Program-made: the position numbers and the translations under genes | The notes under the pieces: model-generated | Databases searched by the model: none | What the model saw: only the letters and a program-made list of their open reading frames with translations | What the model was told of the DNA's origin: nothing | Assembly (NCBI RefSeq): GCF_000613125.1 | Contig: NZ_HG964497.1 | Span: 212,910 to 276,909 of the forward strand | Direction: 5' to 3' | Length of the DNA: 64,000 nucleotides | Source: Bacillus sp. EB01 | Lineage (GTDB): Bacteria > Bacillota > Bacilli > Bacillales > Cytobacillaceae | Part shown: in pieces, positions 1-9,505 of the stretch | How positions within the stretch are numbered: position 1 is the stretch's first letter | Layout: every line of letters begins with the position of its first letter

Positions 1-1
1 T

Positions 2-862
2 CTATTTGGCTGGTCGACAGAAGTCGGAGCGCTTCTAAGCGGGATCATTGCCATCGGAATTTTCCTGGTTCGGGAAGCAGGCAAAGCCATGGACCGTTTT
101 GCCCAGATTATGGGATTTGTCATGATTGCCCTTACTGTTTATGTTATGTTTACAGCTCAGCCCCCTGTGGGAGAAGCAGTCGTGAAGACATTTGTTCCTG
201 ATAAAATTGACCTCCTTGCTATTGTCACCCTTGTCGGCGGCACCGTTGGAGGCTATATCACGTTTGCCGGCGGGCACCGCTTGCTAGATGCTGGAGTTAA
301 GGGAAAAGAATCTCTGCCAGAAGTGACCAAAAGTGCCGTGAGTGCCATTGGTATCGCTTCGATTATGAGGATTTTCCTGTTTCTCGCTGCTCTAGGAGTA
401 GTTGCACAGGGTCTTGCGATTGATCCTGCCAATCCTCCAGCCTCTGTGTTTAAACTGGCCGCCGGAAATGTAGGATACAAAATCTTCGGTGTCGTTATGT
501 GGGCTGCTGCCGTTACCTCCGTTGTCGGTGCTGCCTATACGTCCGTATCGTTCATCCAGACGTTAAGCAAGACGGTGGATAAGTATAATAAATGGACAAT
601 TGTTGCCTTTATTGCGATTTCCACCCTTGTTTTCGTGCTAATAGGAAGGCCTGTTAAAATCCTTATACTGGTCGGATCTCTTAATGGCCTTATTTTACCT
701 ATCGCATTAGGGGTTATGCTGGTCGCTGCCTACAGGACGAAAATCGTTGGTGACTATAAACACCCTCTCTGGATGACGGTCTTTGGAATTGTCATTGTTA
801 TTGCCATGGCGATTATGGGTGGATATTCATTGATTAACGGAATCCCTCAACTATTTAAATAG
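2..862 (+). CDS. ycsG: NRAMP-family transporter, YcsG-like (5' end outside window)
   Basis: The reading frame is open from base 2, so the gene begins before the window and only its last 286 codons are seen. The protein is almost entirely hydrophobic helices separated by short charged loops, with about seven membrane segments visible. It looks like the C-terminal two thirds of an NRAMP-type divalent-cation-symporter-fold protein. The next gene, 21 bp downstream on the same strand, is a YcsI-like hydro-lyase. YcsG (NRAMP family) and YcsI are neighbours in Bacillus subtilis beside the 5-oxoprolinase/kip genes, and this linkage is the main reason for the name. The substrate is not known from the sequence; YcsG relatives need not transport metals. 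An internal ATG at 89 is not the start, because the frame continues upstream in hydrophobic sequence. Confidence 0.75.
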   Translation, partial: LFGWSTEVGALLSGIIAIGIFLVREAGKAMDRFAQIMGFVMIALTVYVMFTAQPPVGEAVVKTFVPDKIDLLAIVTLVGGTVGGYITFAGGHRLLDAGVKGKESLPEVTKSAVSAIGIASIMRIFLFLAALGVVAQGLAIDPANPPASVFKLAAGNVGYKIFGVVMWAAAVTSVVGAAYTSVSFIQTLSKTVDKYNKWTIVAFIAISTLVFVLIGRPVKILILVGSLNGLILPIALGVMLVAAYRTKIVGDYKHPLWMTVFGIVIVIAMAIMGGYSLINGIPQLFK

Positions 863-883
863 AAGGAAACGAGGTGCTCTTTT

Positions 884-1678
884 ATGCGAAGCACAATAGG
901 TATAATGACTCCACAAGATATACGTGAAAAGATCCGTGCAAACCAGTGGGTAAAGCCTACTTCCGGTTTGGCTCCCGGCTATATCCAGGCGAACATGGCT
1001 GTGCTTCCTAAGGATTTGGCGTTTGAATTTCTCTTGTTTTGCCAGAGGAATCCAAAGCCTTGCCCCATCATCGATGTCACTATGCCAGGATCCGGGGTAC
1101 CAGCCCTTTCAGCGCCTGATGCTGACTTAAGGACCGATATCCCGAAATACCGGGTCTACCGCAATGGAGTCTTTACCGAAGAATTAACAGACGTATCAGC
1201 GCTATGGGATGATTCCATGGTCGGTTTTCTAATCGGCTGCAGCTTTACATTTGAAGAGGCCCTTTTGAAAAATGGAATTCCAATCCGCCATATGGAAGAG
1301 GGTCGGAACGTCCCGATGTACAAGACGAATATTCAAACCGTAAAAGCGGGCAGATTTGAAGGCCCAACTGTTGTCAGCATGCGCCCGATGACAGAAAAGG
1401 ATGCCATTCGAGCAATCCAGGTCACAAGCCGATTCCCTTCTGTCCATGGAGCCCCAATTCATATCGGCAATCCGGCTGCTATTGGCATTGAGGATATCCA
1501 TACTCCAGATTTCGGCGACAGCGTAACGATAAAGGATGGAGAGATTCCTGTCTTTTGGGCATGCGGTGTAACTCCTCAGGCTGTTGCCATGCATATGAAA
1601 CCAGAAATTATGATTACTCATGCTCCAGGCCATATGTTTGTAACGGATTTAAAAAATGAACAGTTTAGTATACTTTAG
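884..1678 (+). CDS. ycsI: Putative hydro-lyase, YcsI/DUF1445 (D-glutamate cyclase-like) family
   Basis: A 264-residue soluble protein with the features of the DUF1445 putative hydro-lyase family: an N-terminal region rich in APGYxQAN (about residues 30-37), a central DVTMPG segment, a GCSFTFE motif (about 117-123) and a C-terminal segment with GVTPQ and THAPGHM. In Bacillus subtilis ycsI sits with genes of 5-oxoproline metabolism; a relative acts as D-glutamate cyclase, so a role in the oxoproline/glutamate area is inferred. The start at 884 has a GAGGTG ribosome site 7 bases upstream; a second ATG at 905 is possible. Length is normal for the family. It probably forms an operon with the transporter just upstream and ends at the hairpin near 1735. 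Confidence 0.85.
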   Translation: MRSTIGIMTPQDIREKIRANQWVKPTSGLAPGYIQANMAVLPKDLAFEFLLFCQRNPKPCPIIDVTMPGSGVPALSAPDADLRTDIPKYRVYRNGVFTEELTDVSALWDDSMVGFLIGCSFTFEEALLKNGIPIRHMEEGRNVPMYKTNIQTVKAGRFEGPTVVSMRPMTEKDAIRAIQVTSRFPSVHGAPIHIGNPAAIGIEDIHTPDFGDSVTIKDGEIPVFWACGVTPQAVAMHMKPEIMITHAPGHMFVTDLKNEQFSIL

Positions 1679-1733
1679 CTCAAGTGATACTTTACATTCA
1701 CACCTAAATACGGCTGCTTTCAATTGAATAAAG

Positions 1734-1762
1734 AAAAAGACTCGACAGGGCGAGTCTTTTTC
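1734..1762. terminator. Bidirectional terminator between ycsI and the Fe-S protein gene
   Basis: Inverted repeat AAAAAGACTCG / CGAGTCTTTTT around a 6-base loop, with A and T runs on both sides. It can end the rightward ycsI transcript and the leftward flavoprotein operon. Confidence 0.85.
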
Positions 1763-1787
1763 TTTGTTCCTGGATCTATTTTTATTT

Positions 1788-2099
1788 CTAATCCATATTC
1801 ACAACAAGGTCCTTGATCAATGGGCGGCCTTTCAATGGCTCAATGGTGACCTCAGCATCCTCCCTTGCCCTCATACTGCAAAGATACCCTGCCTTCCCAT
1901 CAACAATGGCCATACATTCCTTACAAGCATTAGCCGACTTACAGGAATACCTTACTGAGAGGGATGGATCCTCAGACTCCCGGATATAGAAAATCGCATC
2001 TAGAAGGCTTGAACCCTCTTCGAACGGGACTTCATATTCAACATATCTGCCTTCAGTAAGGGGATCTCCTCTATAAATTTTTAAGGTAATCGTACTCAC
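1788..2099 (-). CDS. [2Fe-2S] ferredoxin-domain protein, SdhB/FrdB N-terminal-like
   Basis: A 103-residue protein resembling the N-terminal plant-type ferredoxin domain of succinate dehydrogenase/fumarate reductase iron-sulfur subunits. It has a Cys cluster CKSANACKEC followed by a later C in GYLC, as needed for one [2Fe-2S] centre. The second half of a normal SdhB (the [3Fe-4S]/[4Fe-4S] domain) is absent, so this is a one-cluster electron carrier. The start chosen is GTG at 2099: it overlaps the stop of the upstream flavoprotein gene (GTGA) and lies just after a GGGGGAAGAG ribosome site. Translational coupling with the flavoprotein suggests the two work as a complex that passes electrons between the flavin and an acceptor. 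Substrate unknown. Confidence 0.8.
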   Translation of the reverse strand: MSTITLKIYRGDPLTEGRYVEYEVPFEEGSSLLDAIFYIRESEDPSLSVRYSCKSANACKECMAIVDGKAGYLCSMRAREDAEVTIEPLKGRPLIKDLVVNMD

Positions 2100-3799
2100 T
2101 GCTCTTCCCCCTTGCTGACCGGGATTTTTTGAAGATTCCATTGGTCACTTGTGCTTAAAGTATAACGATAATGACTGGTTTCCTTTTCTTGTTCAGGAAA
2201 ATCAAGCCGGACATGTGCCCCTCTTGATTCTTTCCTTTCCAATGCACCAATAATAATAGCCTCTCCCAGCTTTGCCATATGATAAGCTTCAAGCTTTTCA
2301 ACCATTGGTAATGCAAAGAACTGCTGATTTTTCAACGCAGTCTTATTACATTTTTCAATGAGGATGCGAATTTCCTCCAGCGCATTTTCCAATGACTCCT
2401 TCGTACGGAGAGGACCCGCCCCTTTCCACAATGTTTTTTGAATTTTACGCCGAATTGACAGCATGGAGGCATCATCCTTATGAGCTGGAGCAGGGTGCCA
2501 GAAAGAATTAAGTTTTTCCCATTCTTTCGAAAGCTCTTCTTCCAGGTCTGTTGGAGTGAAGTCCTCTTTACCCCTTGCAGCAGTTTCACCTGCAATCTTT
2601 CCGGTAACCAATGCTTCAGTAATCGCATTACCGGACAGCCGGTTTGCTCCATGCATTCCCAAAATGAGCTCGCCGCATGCCAGCAATCCAGGAACAGTGG
2701 TATTCATATTCTTATCGACCTTGACCCCTCCAAGCATGAAGTGTGCCATGGGAGCAACCTCCACCATGTCCTTTGTTAAATCCACCCCTTGTGAAAGGAG
2801 AATGTCAATTACTGGGCCAAAGCCTTCCTTGAGCTTCTCCTCAGGGACCATCCTAAAGTCAAGAAAGGCTCCTCCATGCGGGGTTCCCCGACCCGCTTCC
2901 ACTTCCTTAAAAATCGCATAGCTAGTCATATCGCGGGTAGCCGTATATTTTCCTGCCTGTTCCCCTGCATACTGATCCATGAATTCCTCATGCTTTCCAT
3001 TTAATAACCGTCCTCCAAGCTTGTAGCGGAAAGGGTCCCACATGATCGGGTCAATTCCAACCAAAGGCGGGTAAAGGTGGGCAATAGGGAAAAATTGAAC
3101 CATCTCCATATCGTAAAGCTCTCCGCCTGCCTCGGCCGTAAGGAGGAAACCATCGCCAGTCATATTGGTAGATGCACTGTTCCGTTCAAACGCCTCGGTT
3201 AGTCCACCGGTAGCTAAAATCACCTTTGCTGCACTGACCGCTACAGGAACCATTTTTTCCAAAGAGAAACCGACGGCTCCGACAACCCGGCCTTCTTTCT
3301 TAACAAGGCGAGTCATCATGACATTTTTAAGCCTAGTAATCCGACTGTCTCGCCATATCGATTTTCTTAAACCTTGTGAGGTGGCGCCTCCAGTATTCAG
3401 GATATCAACATAGACACACCGTTTGCGTGAGTGTCCGGGCGAAACAACTTGTGAACGCTTCCCGTCATTAGTCCTAGCCCAGTTAACCCCATAACCTTCC
3501 ACCTCTAGAATAACCTCAGGTGCCATGTCAACAATTGTGCGGACAATTTCTGGATCTGCAAGTCCCCTTGCACCTACCATTGTGTCCCTAAAATGAATAT
3601 CTGGATGATCCTCCTCCGCATCACCTAATGCAACCGCGACAGTCATTTGCGCAAGGATCGTCGCTCCACCTCTTCCAACAAGGCTTTTATCCGTAATGAT
3701 CACATTGGCGCCCTGATCAGAAGCAGCCCGTGCTGCCATCATACCAGCTGCCCCCGAGCCAATCACCAGAACATCGGTGGTGTATAGTTCACGAGTCAT
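2096..3799 (-). CDS. Fumarate reductase/succinate dehydrogenase-type flavoprotein
   Basis: A 567-residue FAD protein of the SdhA/FrdA/NadB family. Visible are the dinucleotide-binding VIGSGAAGMMAAR (about residues 12-24), the covalent-flavin-region-like GRGGAT, a fumarate-site-like HFMLGGVKVD, the HGANRLSGNAITEAL segment near residue 388 and a C-terminal helical domain. It is a soluble-type enzyme; no membrane anchor gene is adjacent. Its partner is the small [2Fe-2S] protein encoded immediately downstream with a 4-base overlap. Likely role: oxidation or reduction of a dicarboxylate or related organic acid, with the Fe-S protein as electron relay. The GGGGGAGAAGGA ribosome site before ATG at 3799 is strong. 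It is not a typical sdhA, because the operon lacks sdhC and a full sdhB. Confidence 0.85.
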   Translation of the reverse strand: MTRELYTTDVLVIGSGAAGMMAARAASDQGANVIITDKSLVGRGGATILAQMTVAVALGDAEEDHPDIHFRDTMVGARGLADPEIVRTIVDMAPEVILEVEGYGVNWARTNDGKRSQVVSPGHSRKRCVYVDILNTGGATSQGLRKSIWRDSRITRLKNVMMTRLVKKEGRVVGAVGFSLEKMVPVAVSAAKVILATGGLTEAFERNSASTNMTGDGFLLTAEAGGELYDMEMVQFFPIAHLYPPLVGIDPIMWDPFRYKLGGRLLNGKHEEFMDQYAGEQAGKYTATRDMTSYAIFKEVEAGRGTPHGGAFLDFRMVPEEKLKEGFGPVIDILLSQGVDLTKDMVEVAPMAHFMLGGVKVDKNMNTTVPGLLACGELILGMHGANRLSGNAITEALVTGKIAGETAARGKEDFTPTDLEEELSKEWEKLNSFWHPAPAHKDDASMLSIRRKIQKTLWKGAGPLRTKESLENALEEIRILIEKCNKTALKNQQFFALPMVEKLEAYHMAKLGEAIIIGALERKESRGAHVRLDFPEQEKETSHYRYTLSTSDQWNLQKIPVSKGEEQ

Positions 3800-4184
3800 T
3801 CCTTCTCCCCCTTGATAACCATATGTAAAAAATGAAGACCGGTTTAATACTTGTTAGGTATTAAGTTGTTCCTATTTATTTTATTTCAAAATTTTATATT
3901 TTCCAATAATTTAGTCGATAATTATTAAAGATAACAAGTATTGCTCTATGATAATACAACTCTTTCCTATATACACCTTGGTTAAAAAACTGAAAAGAAT
4001 ACTATTCAGCTAACGCTATTAAAACGAAAGTCCAGAGGGGTAACGTTAACCATTGAGTTATTCAAGCTAACATAAAGATGCAAACAATCATCGGGAATAA
4101 ATCCTGCACCAACAAATAAAAAAAGACCCAGTGCACTTGGTCTCCTACTTTATGTTAAAGTTAAATAGCCTTAATATGAATGGT
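3800..4184. other. Intergenic spacer left of the selC-linked accessory region
   Basis: No coding gene is seen. The first 150 bases are AT-rich and should hold the promoter of the leftward flavoprotein operon. At 4119-4143 an inverted repeat AGACC / GGTCT followed on the minus strand by a T run looks like a leftward terminator, although no intact leftward gene lies directly upstream of it. Confidence 0.5.
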
Positions 4185-4246
4185 TGGCGGGACTGTGTGG
4201 GAATCGAACCCACCTGACCTGGCACGCAGGCGTCATGCGGTTTTGA
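4185..4246 (-). repeat. Partial selC 3' end, copy 1 (oldest attachment-site scar)
   Basis: The minus strand reads as the 3' half of tRNA-Sec: CCA end, acceptor strand, T arm with GGTTCGATTCC, and the variable arm up to the anticodon loop. Homology with the intact gene (40763-40860) breaks off near the anticodon. The variable arm is slightly altered. The part of element sequence that follows (4247-4372) is shared with copies 2 and 3. It marks the left boundary of the accessory DNA and is read as an attL-like scar. Confidence 0.85.
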
Positions 4247-4364
4247 TGTTTGCTAGCATTTGTTTTTCTAATATCTTGGTGTACTCCAAAGTATTGATAT
4301 ATCAAGTTTTTGTGCTTTCTAATGATTCGCTGTGATTTCTAATTTTAAAAATTTGGACACCAAG

Positions 4365-4640
4365 CATGGCACCTGCTGCAACCATTCGGGCATCAAAGTG
4401 GCAGCCGCCATAGGTGTATATCTGAACCGCCTTTGCCCCATCTCTTGAATCAGGTTTGCATCTCTTTCAGTGACTAAGTGCCTTCAATGACGGCAAAACG
4501 GTATTTTTCGGTCAGCGTCCTTACGCTTTTCTCTAATAAAGTCTTTTTTCCTAGAGCCAGAGAATTCATGAGATTGTTCACGGAAAATATTAAATGCCAT
4601 TGTTAATGCATCAGGAGGGCATTTGCAAGTTCTCCAACAA
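4365..4640 (-). pseudogene. Decayed hypB-like gene fragment (Ni-metallochaperone GTPase)
   Basis: Joining three frames on the minus strand gives a recognisable HypB-type order: a degraded P-loop (…GKKTLLEKS), a strand ending in FAVIEG, TERDANLIQEMGAKAVQI and GGCHFDARMVAAGAM, matching the HypB pattern of KT-LLE, VIEGD, NDAxRI and GCHLDA. Stops and frameshifts separate the pieces, so it cannot be functional. HypB delivers nickel to hydrogenase. The fragment runs into the selC copy 1 flank, so it may have been cut by an integration event. Identification is by eye and moderate. Confidence 0.5.
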
Positions 4641-4902
4641 CCAGTTCAATTTTGTTATATAAGATTGTTAATTTGATACAGTGTTTATATTCCTTGTATT
4701 TTAAAATACTATAGGTATATTGTTATAAAAAATAAATGACCCCAATTCACTAGTGAACTGAGGTCAAATGGTTAGCATATTCTCGAAAACCTCTTTACTG
4801 ACAATCTAGTTAATAATCGTTTTGGGTCCAAGCGGTGTTTTTTATAATAGTTGTCCTTTTACTTACCGGTAGTTGAACTGATACCTTGATTTTTTTCAAC
4901 CT
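4641..4902. other. Spacer with leftward terminator of the M14 peptidase gene
   Basis: A long imperfect inverted repeat (4737-4767, TGACC…TTCACTAGTGAA…GGTCA) is followed on the minus strand by a T-rich run and should terminate the carboxypeptidase transcript. Nothing else is recognisable. Confidence 0.6.
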
Positions 4903-7725
4903 TCAATTATTTCGGTCTCGACCTCTTTCAAAGAAGGATTTTTCTATTATATTATTCTGAGCCTTGATCTCTTTACCCTTCACTTTTCCTTTGCCTTTTC
5001 CTTTCTTCATAACCTCGGTGCCTACGGAAGCATAAATGCTATTGGCAATTAATCGATAGCTATATTGTGTATGTGCTCTAAAGGCAAGGTCATTAGCAAA
5101 TAAAGTAATCGTCGCGTCTTCAAAGTTTTTCGTAATTGCTAGGGTTTGGCCCTGCGCTCTTTCATGTCCTGGCCACCATCCGGCAACATAGAAATCATCA
5201 GCTTCACTGAAGGAGGCCAATATCTCTACATCCTCAGGAACAGAGGTTATCCATGCCCCCTGCGTGGTATAGAGCAATTCATTTTTCTCGTAGCCGGAAG
5301 TTAGGACATGGTCATTAACGACAGCTTCAATCAGCCCTTCATGGCCGCCTGCTGTTCTACTTACATCAAGTCCCGGGAGTGCACCACTGGCCTTAACAGC
5401 GTTGACAGCAGAATAGCCTATGCCTACAAATGATTTACCGGATATGCTTTTTGGATTAAAACTGCTTCCCATACTAATAATGACGTCAGCTTCCTCTTGT
5501 GGCACCAAATTGAATCCAAGCTCTCTTAACGAAAAATTGAGTTGGTTGGACCCAGTTGCTGCAACCTTTGGCTGACGCAATTGTTCTGTTTTTACATGGT
5601 TAGTAGTGCCCGCAGGTGTAGCTTCAAAGTAATAGTTTTTCCCAAAAGCCTGTAGATCTTTCGTGTTGACAATAAAGTCTCCTCTATTGATGCCTGCTTT
5701 TGTTTCAGTTGCTTTTTCGACGACTATCCCACGTTTTAATAATTCATTAACTAGTTTAATACTGTCATTATTCGTATTGGCCAATACTTGTTTTGGTGTG
5801 TTACCAACTATTTGACCCGTTGGCAGTGTTACTTTTTCAACTCTTGAAGTATCTTTTGCAAAGGCATTTGGGATACGGATGGCATGAACATCAAAACCGC
5901 GCAGATCCGGGAAATTGGTTACAATCGGATCATACATGGCCGCCCAGTCTGACGCATTTTCCCCTTTAGAGAGCATCGCATTCGCCACTCCGCGCTTCGC
6001 TTGTTTCATTGGAACAATAAATGTTCCTTTCGGATACATAGTCCCATTTACCTTTAAATTTTTTGTTGTTTGCTCAACCTTTACACCATTGCGGAGTAAA
6101 TATTGGATCATCTTATAGGTTTCATGTTCGTTTTTTTGTTCTTTCTCATCAACCGGAAGCACATAATAATCCGGGAAGTAGCTGGCATGTTCTCCCCTTA
6201 CCCGGCCGATTGATTCGCCCTTCGCATTAACGAAATATGGATCCACTGCACGGTTATCCTCACCCTTGACACCACGGGCAAAAATCTCCAGTTGATTTTT
6301 AAATAATTTATCTTTGTTTTCATAAACATAATTGGCAGCACCCAGTCCTGCACCCTCCATGGCGCGATAACCGTTCTGGCCAAGCTCTGGCACCTCAATT
6401 GTATGCCCTAATGAACCGTGCAACATCGCATACATAGGGGTATAAGCAGGAGTCGCATCATCCCAGCCGTCCTTCCATGCTTCCGCAGGAATAAAATATG
6501 ATGTTAGTTTTGAATTGCCAATCCCTGCTTGTCCCATCGAATTGGCTTGATCAATCATCGTGTGGTAAAGCAAGTCATATTCATAGTTGGGATTATGAGG
6601 AGGTGTTGTTGGCTCGATTAAAAATCCGTTAACATACCCATGCTGATCAATGAAAGACAATGGCGTCCACTTGGCGATTACCTGTGTGACCAGCTGTGTT
6701 TCCACCTGAGTTTGATAATGATTATCCCGGTTCAAGTCAAAACCGTTGGCGTTTGCCCTTGTATTTGCGACTCTTCCATCAGGATTGTTCGTAAACATAT
6801 AAAGGAATATAACATCATCCAAAACCTTGTCAACATCCATTTTAACGGTTTGTTCATTTTCTCCCTTGCCACTTTTAAAGGTGACCTCATCCTCAAGAGC
6901 GAACTTCTTGAGCAATTCTACTGAAACATCAACACCTTCTGCTTCATCAGGATGGATATTGTTCATCCAAACAGGCACCTGATAGTCGTCCATCGTACCG
7001 GTTTCTAATTTCTTAATTAAACTTTCCGGATTCTCTAATGCTATTGGCAGCGTTTCGTTTAAATATTTATCGACAGCCTTTTTATCTTTAGCCAATATGA
7101 CGAAATGAAGGTCGCGCCCCTGCACTGTCTTGCCAAGACTTTGATATTCAAGATAGCGATTATTGTTCGGGTCTGACTTTGCCATGGAAAAAATTTGATC
7201 GATTTCAGGCTTTAGCTGATCGTAAAACAGGAATTGATCGTAAACATTGAGTGTGACAGTTTTTGCAGCCTTTGTCTTATTTTCAGGACTAACCAATGCC
7301 AATTCATAGTCACCGATAAACGGTTGATATCGAGTCCTAACTCCTGATAGATTTTCTCTATCAAACAGCAGTCCAAACTCCAAGGTTGCTTTAACAGTCG
7401 TGCCGCCATCGATAAAATGTGGTGCTTCTTTAACAGAAATAAACGGCGCACCATTATAATTATTACCGCTTGTCCATTTTTTCCACTCGGAAATGCTCTT
7501 GCCACCGAATGTCCATTGTAATTTTGTTAAATCAACATTCTTACCAAAATCAGCCTGTACTTCGACAGTTCGAACCTCAGTCATGGAAAATAAATCTCTG
7601 CTTGTCTCCAAGTCTACTACTTTGAAGTCTTCTTCTGCTTCAATTGCCGATGCAGGGAATGCTGTCTGGGCAAATATGGACAGCACCATAAGCAATGAGA
7701 GCAAACCTGCTAAATGTTTCTTCAT
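4903..7725 (-). CDS. Secreted M14-family zinc carboxypeptidase
   Basis: A 940-residue exported protein. The start is the ATG at 7725 (GAAAGGGATGA ribosome site) followed by a classical signal peptide: Lys-Lys, a hydrophobic stretch and an FPASA cleavage region. The N-terminal ~120 residues are a beta domain. The peptidase domain carries the zinc motif NNIHPDEAEG (H-x-x-E type), followed later by DQHGY with the third candidate ligand and by a segment near TIEVPEL that may hold the catalytic Glu. The long C-terminal half looks like a glutamine-amidotransferase-like or substrate-binding domain with a Lys-rich tail (KKGKGKGKVKGK). Expected role: extracellular peptide breakdown. It is the only intact gene of accessory segment I, between selC copies 1 and 2. 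Confidence 0.85.
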   Translation of the reverse strand: MKKHLAGLLSLLMVLSIFAQTAFPASAIEAEEDFKVVDLETSRDLFSMTEVRTVEVQADFGKNVDLTKLQWTFGGKSISEWKKWTSGNNYNGAPFISVKEAPHFIDGGTTVKATLEFGLLFDRENLSGVRTRYQPFIGDYELALVSPENKTKAAKTVTLNVYDQFLFYDQLKPEIDQIFSMAKSDPNNNRYLEYQSLGKTVQGRDLHFVILAKDKKAVDKYLNETLPIALENPESLIKKLETGTMDDYQVPVWMNNIHPDEAEGVDVSVELLKKFALEDEVTFKSGKGENEQTVKMDVDKVLDDVIFLYMFTNNPDGRVANTRANANGFDLNRDNHYQTQVETQLVTQVIAKWTPLSFIDQHGYVNGFLIEPTTPPHNPNYEYDLLYHTMIDQANSMGQAGIGNSKLTSYFIPAEAWKDGWDDATPAYTPMYAMLHGSLGHTIEVPELGQNGYRAMEGAGLGAANYVYENKDKLFKNQLEIFARGVKGEDNRAVDPYFVNAKGESIGRVRGEHASYFPDYYVLPVDEKEQKNEHETYKMIQYLLRNGVKVEQTTKNLKVNGTMYPKGTFIVPMKQAKRGVANAMLSKGENASDWAAMYDPIVTNFPDLRGFDVHAIRIPNAFAKDTSRVEKVTLPTGQIVGNTPKQVLANTNNDSIKLVNELLKRGIVVEKATETKAGINRGDFIVNTKDLQAFGKNYYFEATPAGTTNHVKTEQLRQPKVAATGSNQLNFSLRELGFNLVPQEEADVIISMGSSFNPKSISGKSFVGIGYSAVNAVKASGALPGLDVSRTAGGHEGLIEAVVNDHVLTSGYEKNELLYTTQGAWITSVPEDVEILASFSEADDFYVAGWWPGHERAQGQTLAITKNFEDATITLFANDLAFRAHTQYSYRLIANSIYASVGTEVMKKGKGKGKVKGKEIKAQNNIIEKSFFERGRDRNN

Positions 7726-8303
7726 TGAATCATCCCTTTCTAAGTATTTAAGGCCACCAGAATAAACATAACAGAAAATTCGGAAAATTAATGCCAAATT
7801 TTCTGAAAACTATAGAGTCTTTCTCGTCATATTTCGAGGATTCTAAAGATTTTTATAGGTAGAGTTTATATAAAATGAATAGGTACTAAATGATGTGATC
7901 AACTTTTTTCTTCAAAAACTTCATCGAACGATTAGCCTAACGAGGTTTAGGGACATTCGAACATCTATAATGCAGAAAGCTAAGCTTTTTCAAGGAGCTC
8001 TGTAATCGCATGGGTCAAGTACTCTCCAAGAGGTGTTTAAAAATGTTACATTGTATTCGCAGCCTTTGTAAGAATCTAAATCCTGCCAAAAGATTGAACC
8101 GGCAAATGTCAGTAACCTTTATAATTGTGGTAACTCTTTTCGTGTTTCCTCACACCTTTACGCATACAAAAAACCTCCAAATATAGTAATTTGAAGGCTC
8201 TGAATACACCCAGATTGCTTCTTGGTTTGACACAGTTTCCTTTAAAACGACTAAACGACTGTAGAGGTTGGAAATTATGTGTAAATGATTAAAAATCAAT
8301 AAT
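7726..8303. other. Spacer upstream of the peptidase gene, with gene debris
   Basis: The bases next to the peptidase gene are AT-rich and should hold its promoter. On the minus strand 7985-8060 reads …LGEYLTHAITELLEKA followed by a stop, which looks like the last codons of a lost gene. Its family is not identifiable. No intact ORF is present. Confidence 0.4.
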
Positions 8304-8366
8304 TGGCGGGACTGTGTAGGAACCGAACCCACTGACCTGGCGCGCAGGCGTCATGCTGCTTTGAAG
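8304..8366 (-). repeat. Partial selC 3' end, copy 2
   Basis: Minus strand carries the tRNA-Sec 3' half with several substitutions (for example GTAGGAACCGAACCC on the plus strand), making it the most diverged copy. The following 8367-8490 sequence matches the flank of copies 1 and 3. Read as an attachment-site scar separating segments I and II. Confidence 0.85.
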
Positions 8367-8608
8367 TTTGCTGGCATCTGTTTTTCTAGTACCTTTATGT
8401 ACCCAGAAATACTGATTAATCAAGGTTTTTTACTTTTTAATGTTTCCTTGTGATTTCTAATTTTAAAATTTGGGCACCATATGCAGCACAAACAGTTTTG
8501 TTCTTCCTAAGTTATGATGGCTCGATATCTTTTTAACACCATCAAGAACATTACATAAAAAAATCCGATTGGAGACAACCCAAGATAATAATAGACTGAA
8601 GCAATAAG

Positions 8609-8698
8609 TTAATTACAGTTTTGCCGCACGTCTGTAACAACCATATTCTTCGACAGATCCTTCGTTACAACTGCCCCTGTTCTCTCGAAAGCGTTAAA
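8609..8698 (-). pseudogene. C-terminal remnant of a hexapeptide-repeat acyltransferase
   Basis: The minus strand encodes …ERTGAVVTKDLSKNMVV… before a stop, the usual end of left-handed beta-helix (hexapeptide) acetyltransferases (GAGSVVTKDVP-NSVV type). Only about 28 codons remain; no start or repeat domain is left. Confidence 0.5.
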
Positions 8699-8750
8699 CT
8701 ATACAATTGACTAAAAAACCAGTGACTCAACTGTACTTTTTGACATTTTA

Positions 8751-9488
8751 TTAAAGTAATTTTCCTAAATAATACGGCATTTGACGTCTCCACCATATCC
8801 AATCATGCGAAACATCTTCGCCCCACTCATCAAACAATGCTGGAATTTTTTTTTCTTCAAAGGCTTCTTTTAATGTAAAGTATGAAGGCAGCCCATCCTG
8901 TTCCCAATCACCCAGCCCGGTACAAATAATGATAGTTGCTGACCGATATCGATCAATAAACCAGCCGTCATTTTGATTCCATATATAATCACTCGGTGAA
9001 TTTTGGTATACAAGCGGATCATTTCCGTAATCCCCAAAAAAGTAACGCGCATCGTAAATACCGCTAAGTGCAATGGTTGTTTGGAAAACATCCGGATGTC
9101 TCAAGAAAAAGTTCAAGGCATGATATGCCCCCATGCTACATCCCGTTGTCATCATTGGATCAAACCAACCTGTTTTATGTTTAATAAAGGGAATAGCTTC
9201 TGATATCACATAACGGTCATATGCTTCATGAGCTAATGCACGGTCATGCGCTGGTTTTGAGTCGTGCAGCCAACTTTCGCTATCGATACTAGACAATGTA
9301 AAAAACTGAACTTTTCCGGATTCAATAAAGTCATGACACACATCAATCATTCCAAAATCATGATATTCAGTGTGCGTCCCTCCAGATGAAGGAAAAACGA
9401 CGATTGGGATTCCACTGTGTCCATATCTGTTCAACAGCATTTCACGCCCTAATTCGCCACTCCAATGGCTTAAATGTTCTATATGCAT
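8751..9488 (-). CDS. Alpha/beta-hydrolase esterase-family protein
   Basis: A 245-residue soluble protein of the esterase (Esterase D / YbbA-like) fold: an early beta strand VVFPSSGG, the nucleophile elbow GCSMGAYHAL (Ser near residue 117), a later Asp and a C-terminal DVSHDWIWW with the likely catalytic His. Last gene of a three-gene leftward operon, starting 17 bases after the ATP-grasp gene stop, with GGAG before the ATG. Pairing of two such esterases with an ATP-grasp ligase suggests making and hydrolysing a small ester or amide compound, perhaps a siderophore-like or peptide-like metabolite; this is inference. Confidence 0.8.
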   Translation of the reverse strand: MHIEHLSHWSGELGREMLLNRYGHSGIPIVVFPSSGGTHTEYHDFGMIDVCHDFIESGKVQFFTLSSIDSESWLHDSKPAHDRALAHEAYDRYVISEAIPFIKHKTGWFDPMMTTGCSMGAYHALNFFLRHPDVFQTTIALSGIYDARYFFGDYGNDPLVYQNSPSDYIWNQNDGWFIDRYRSATIIICTGLGDWEQDGLPSYFTLKEAFEEKKIPALFDEWGEDVSHDWIWWRRQMPYYLGKLL

Positions 9489-9505
9489 AGATGAATCTCC
9501 TATCC

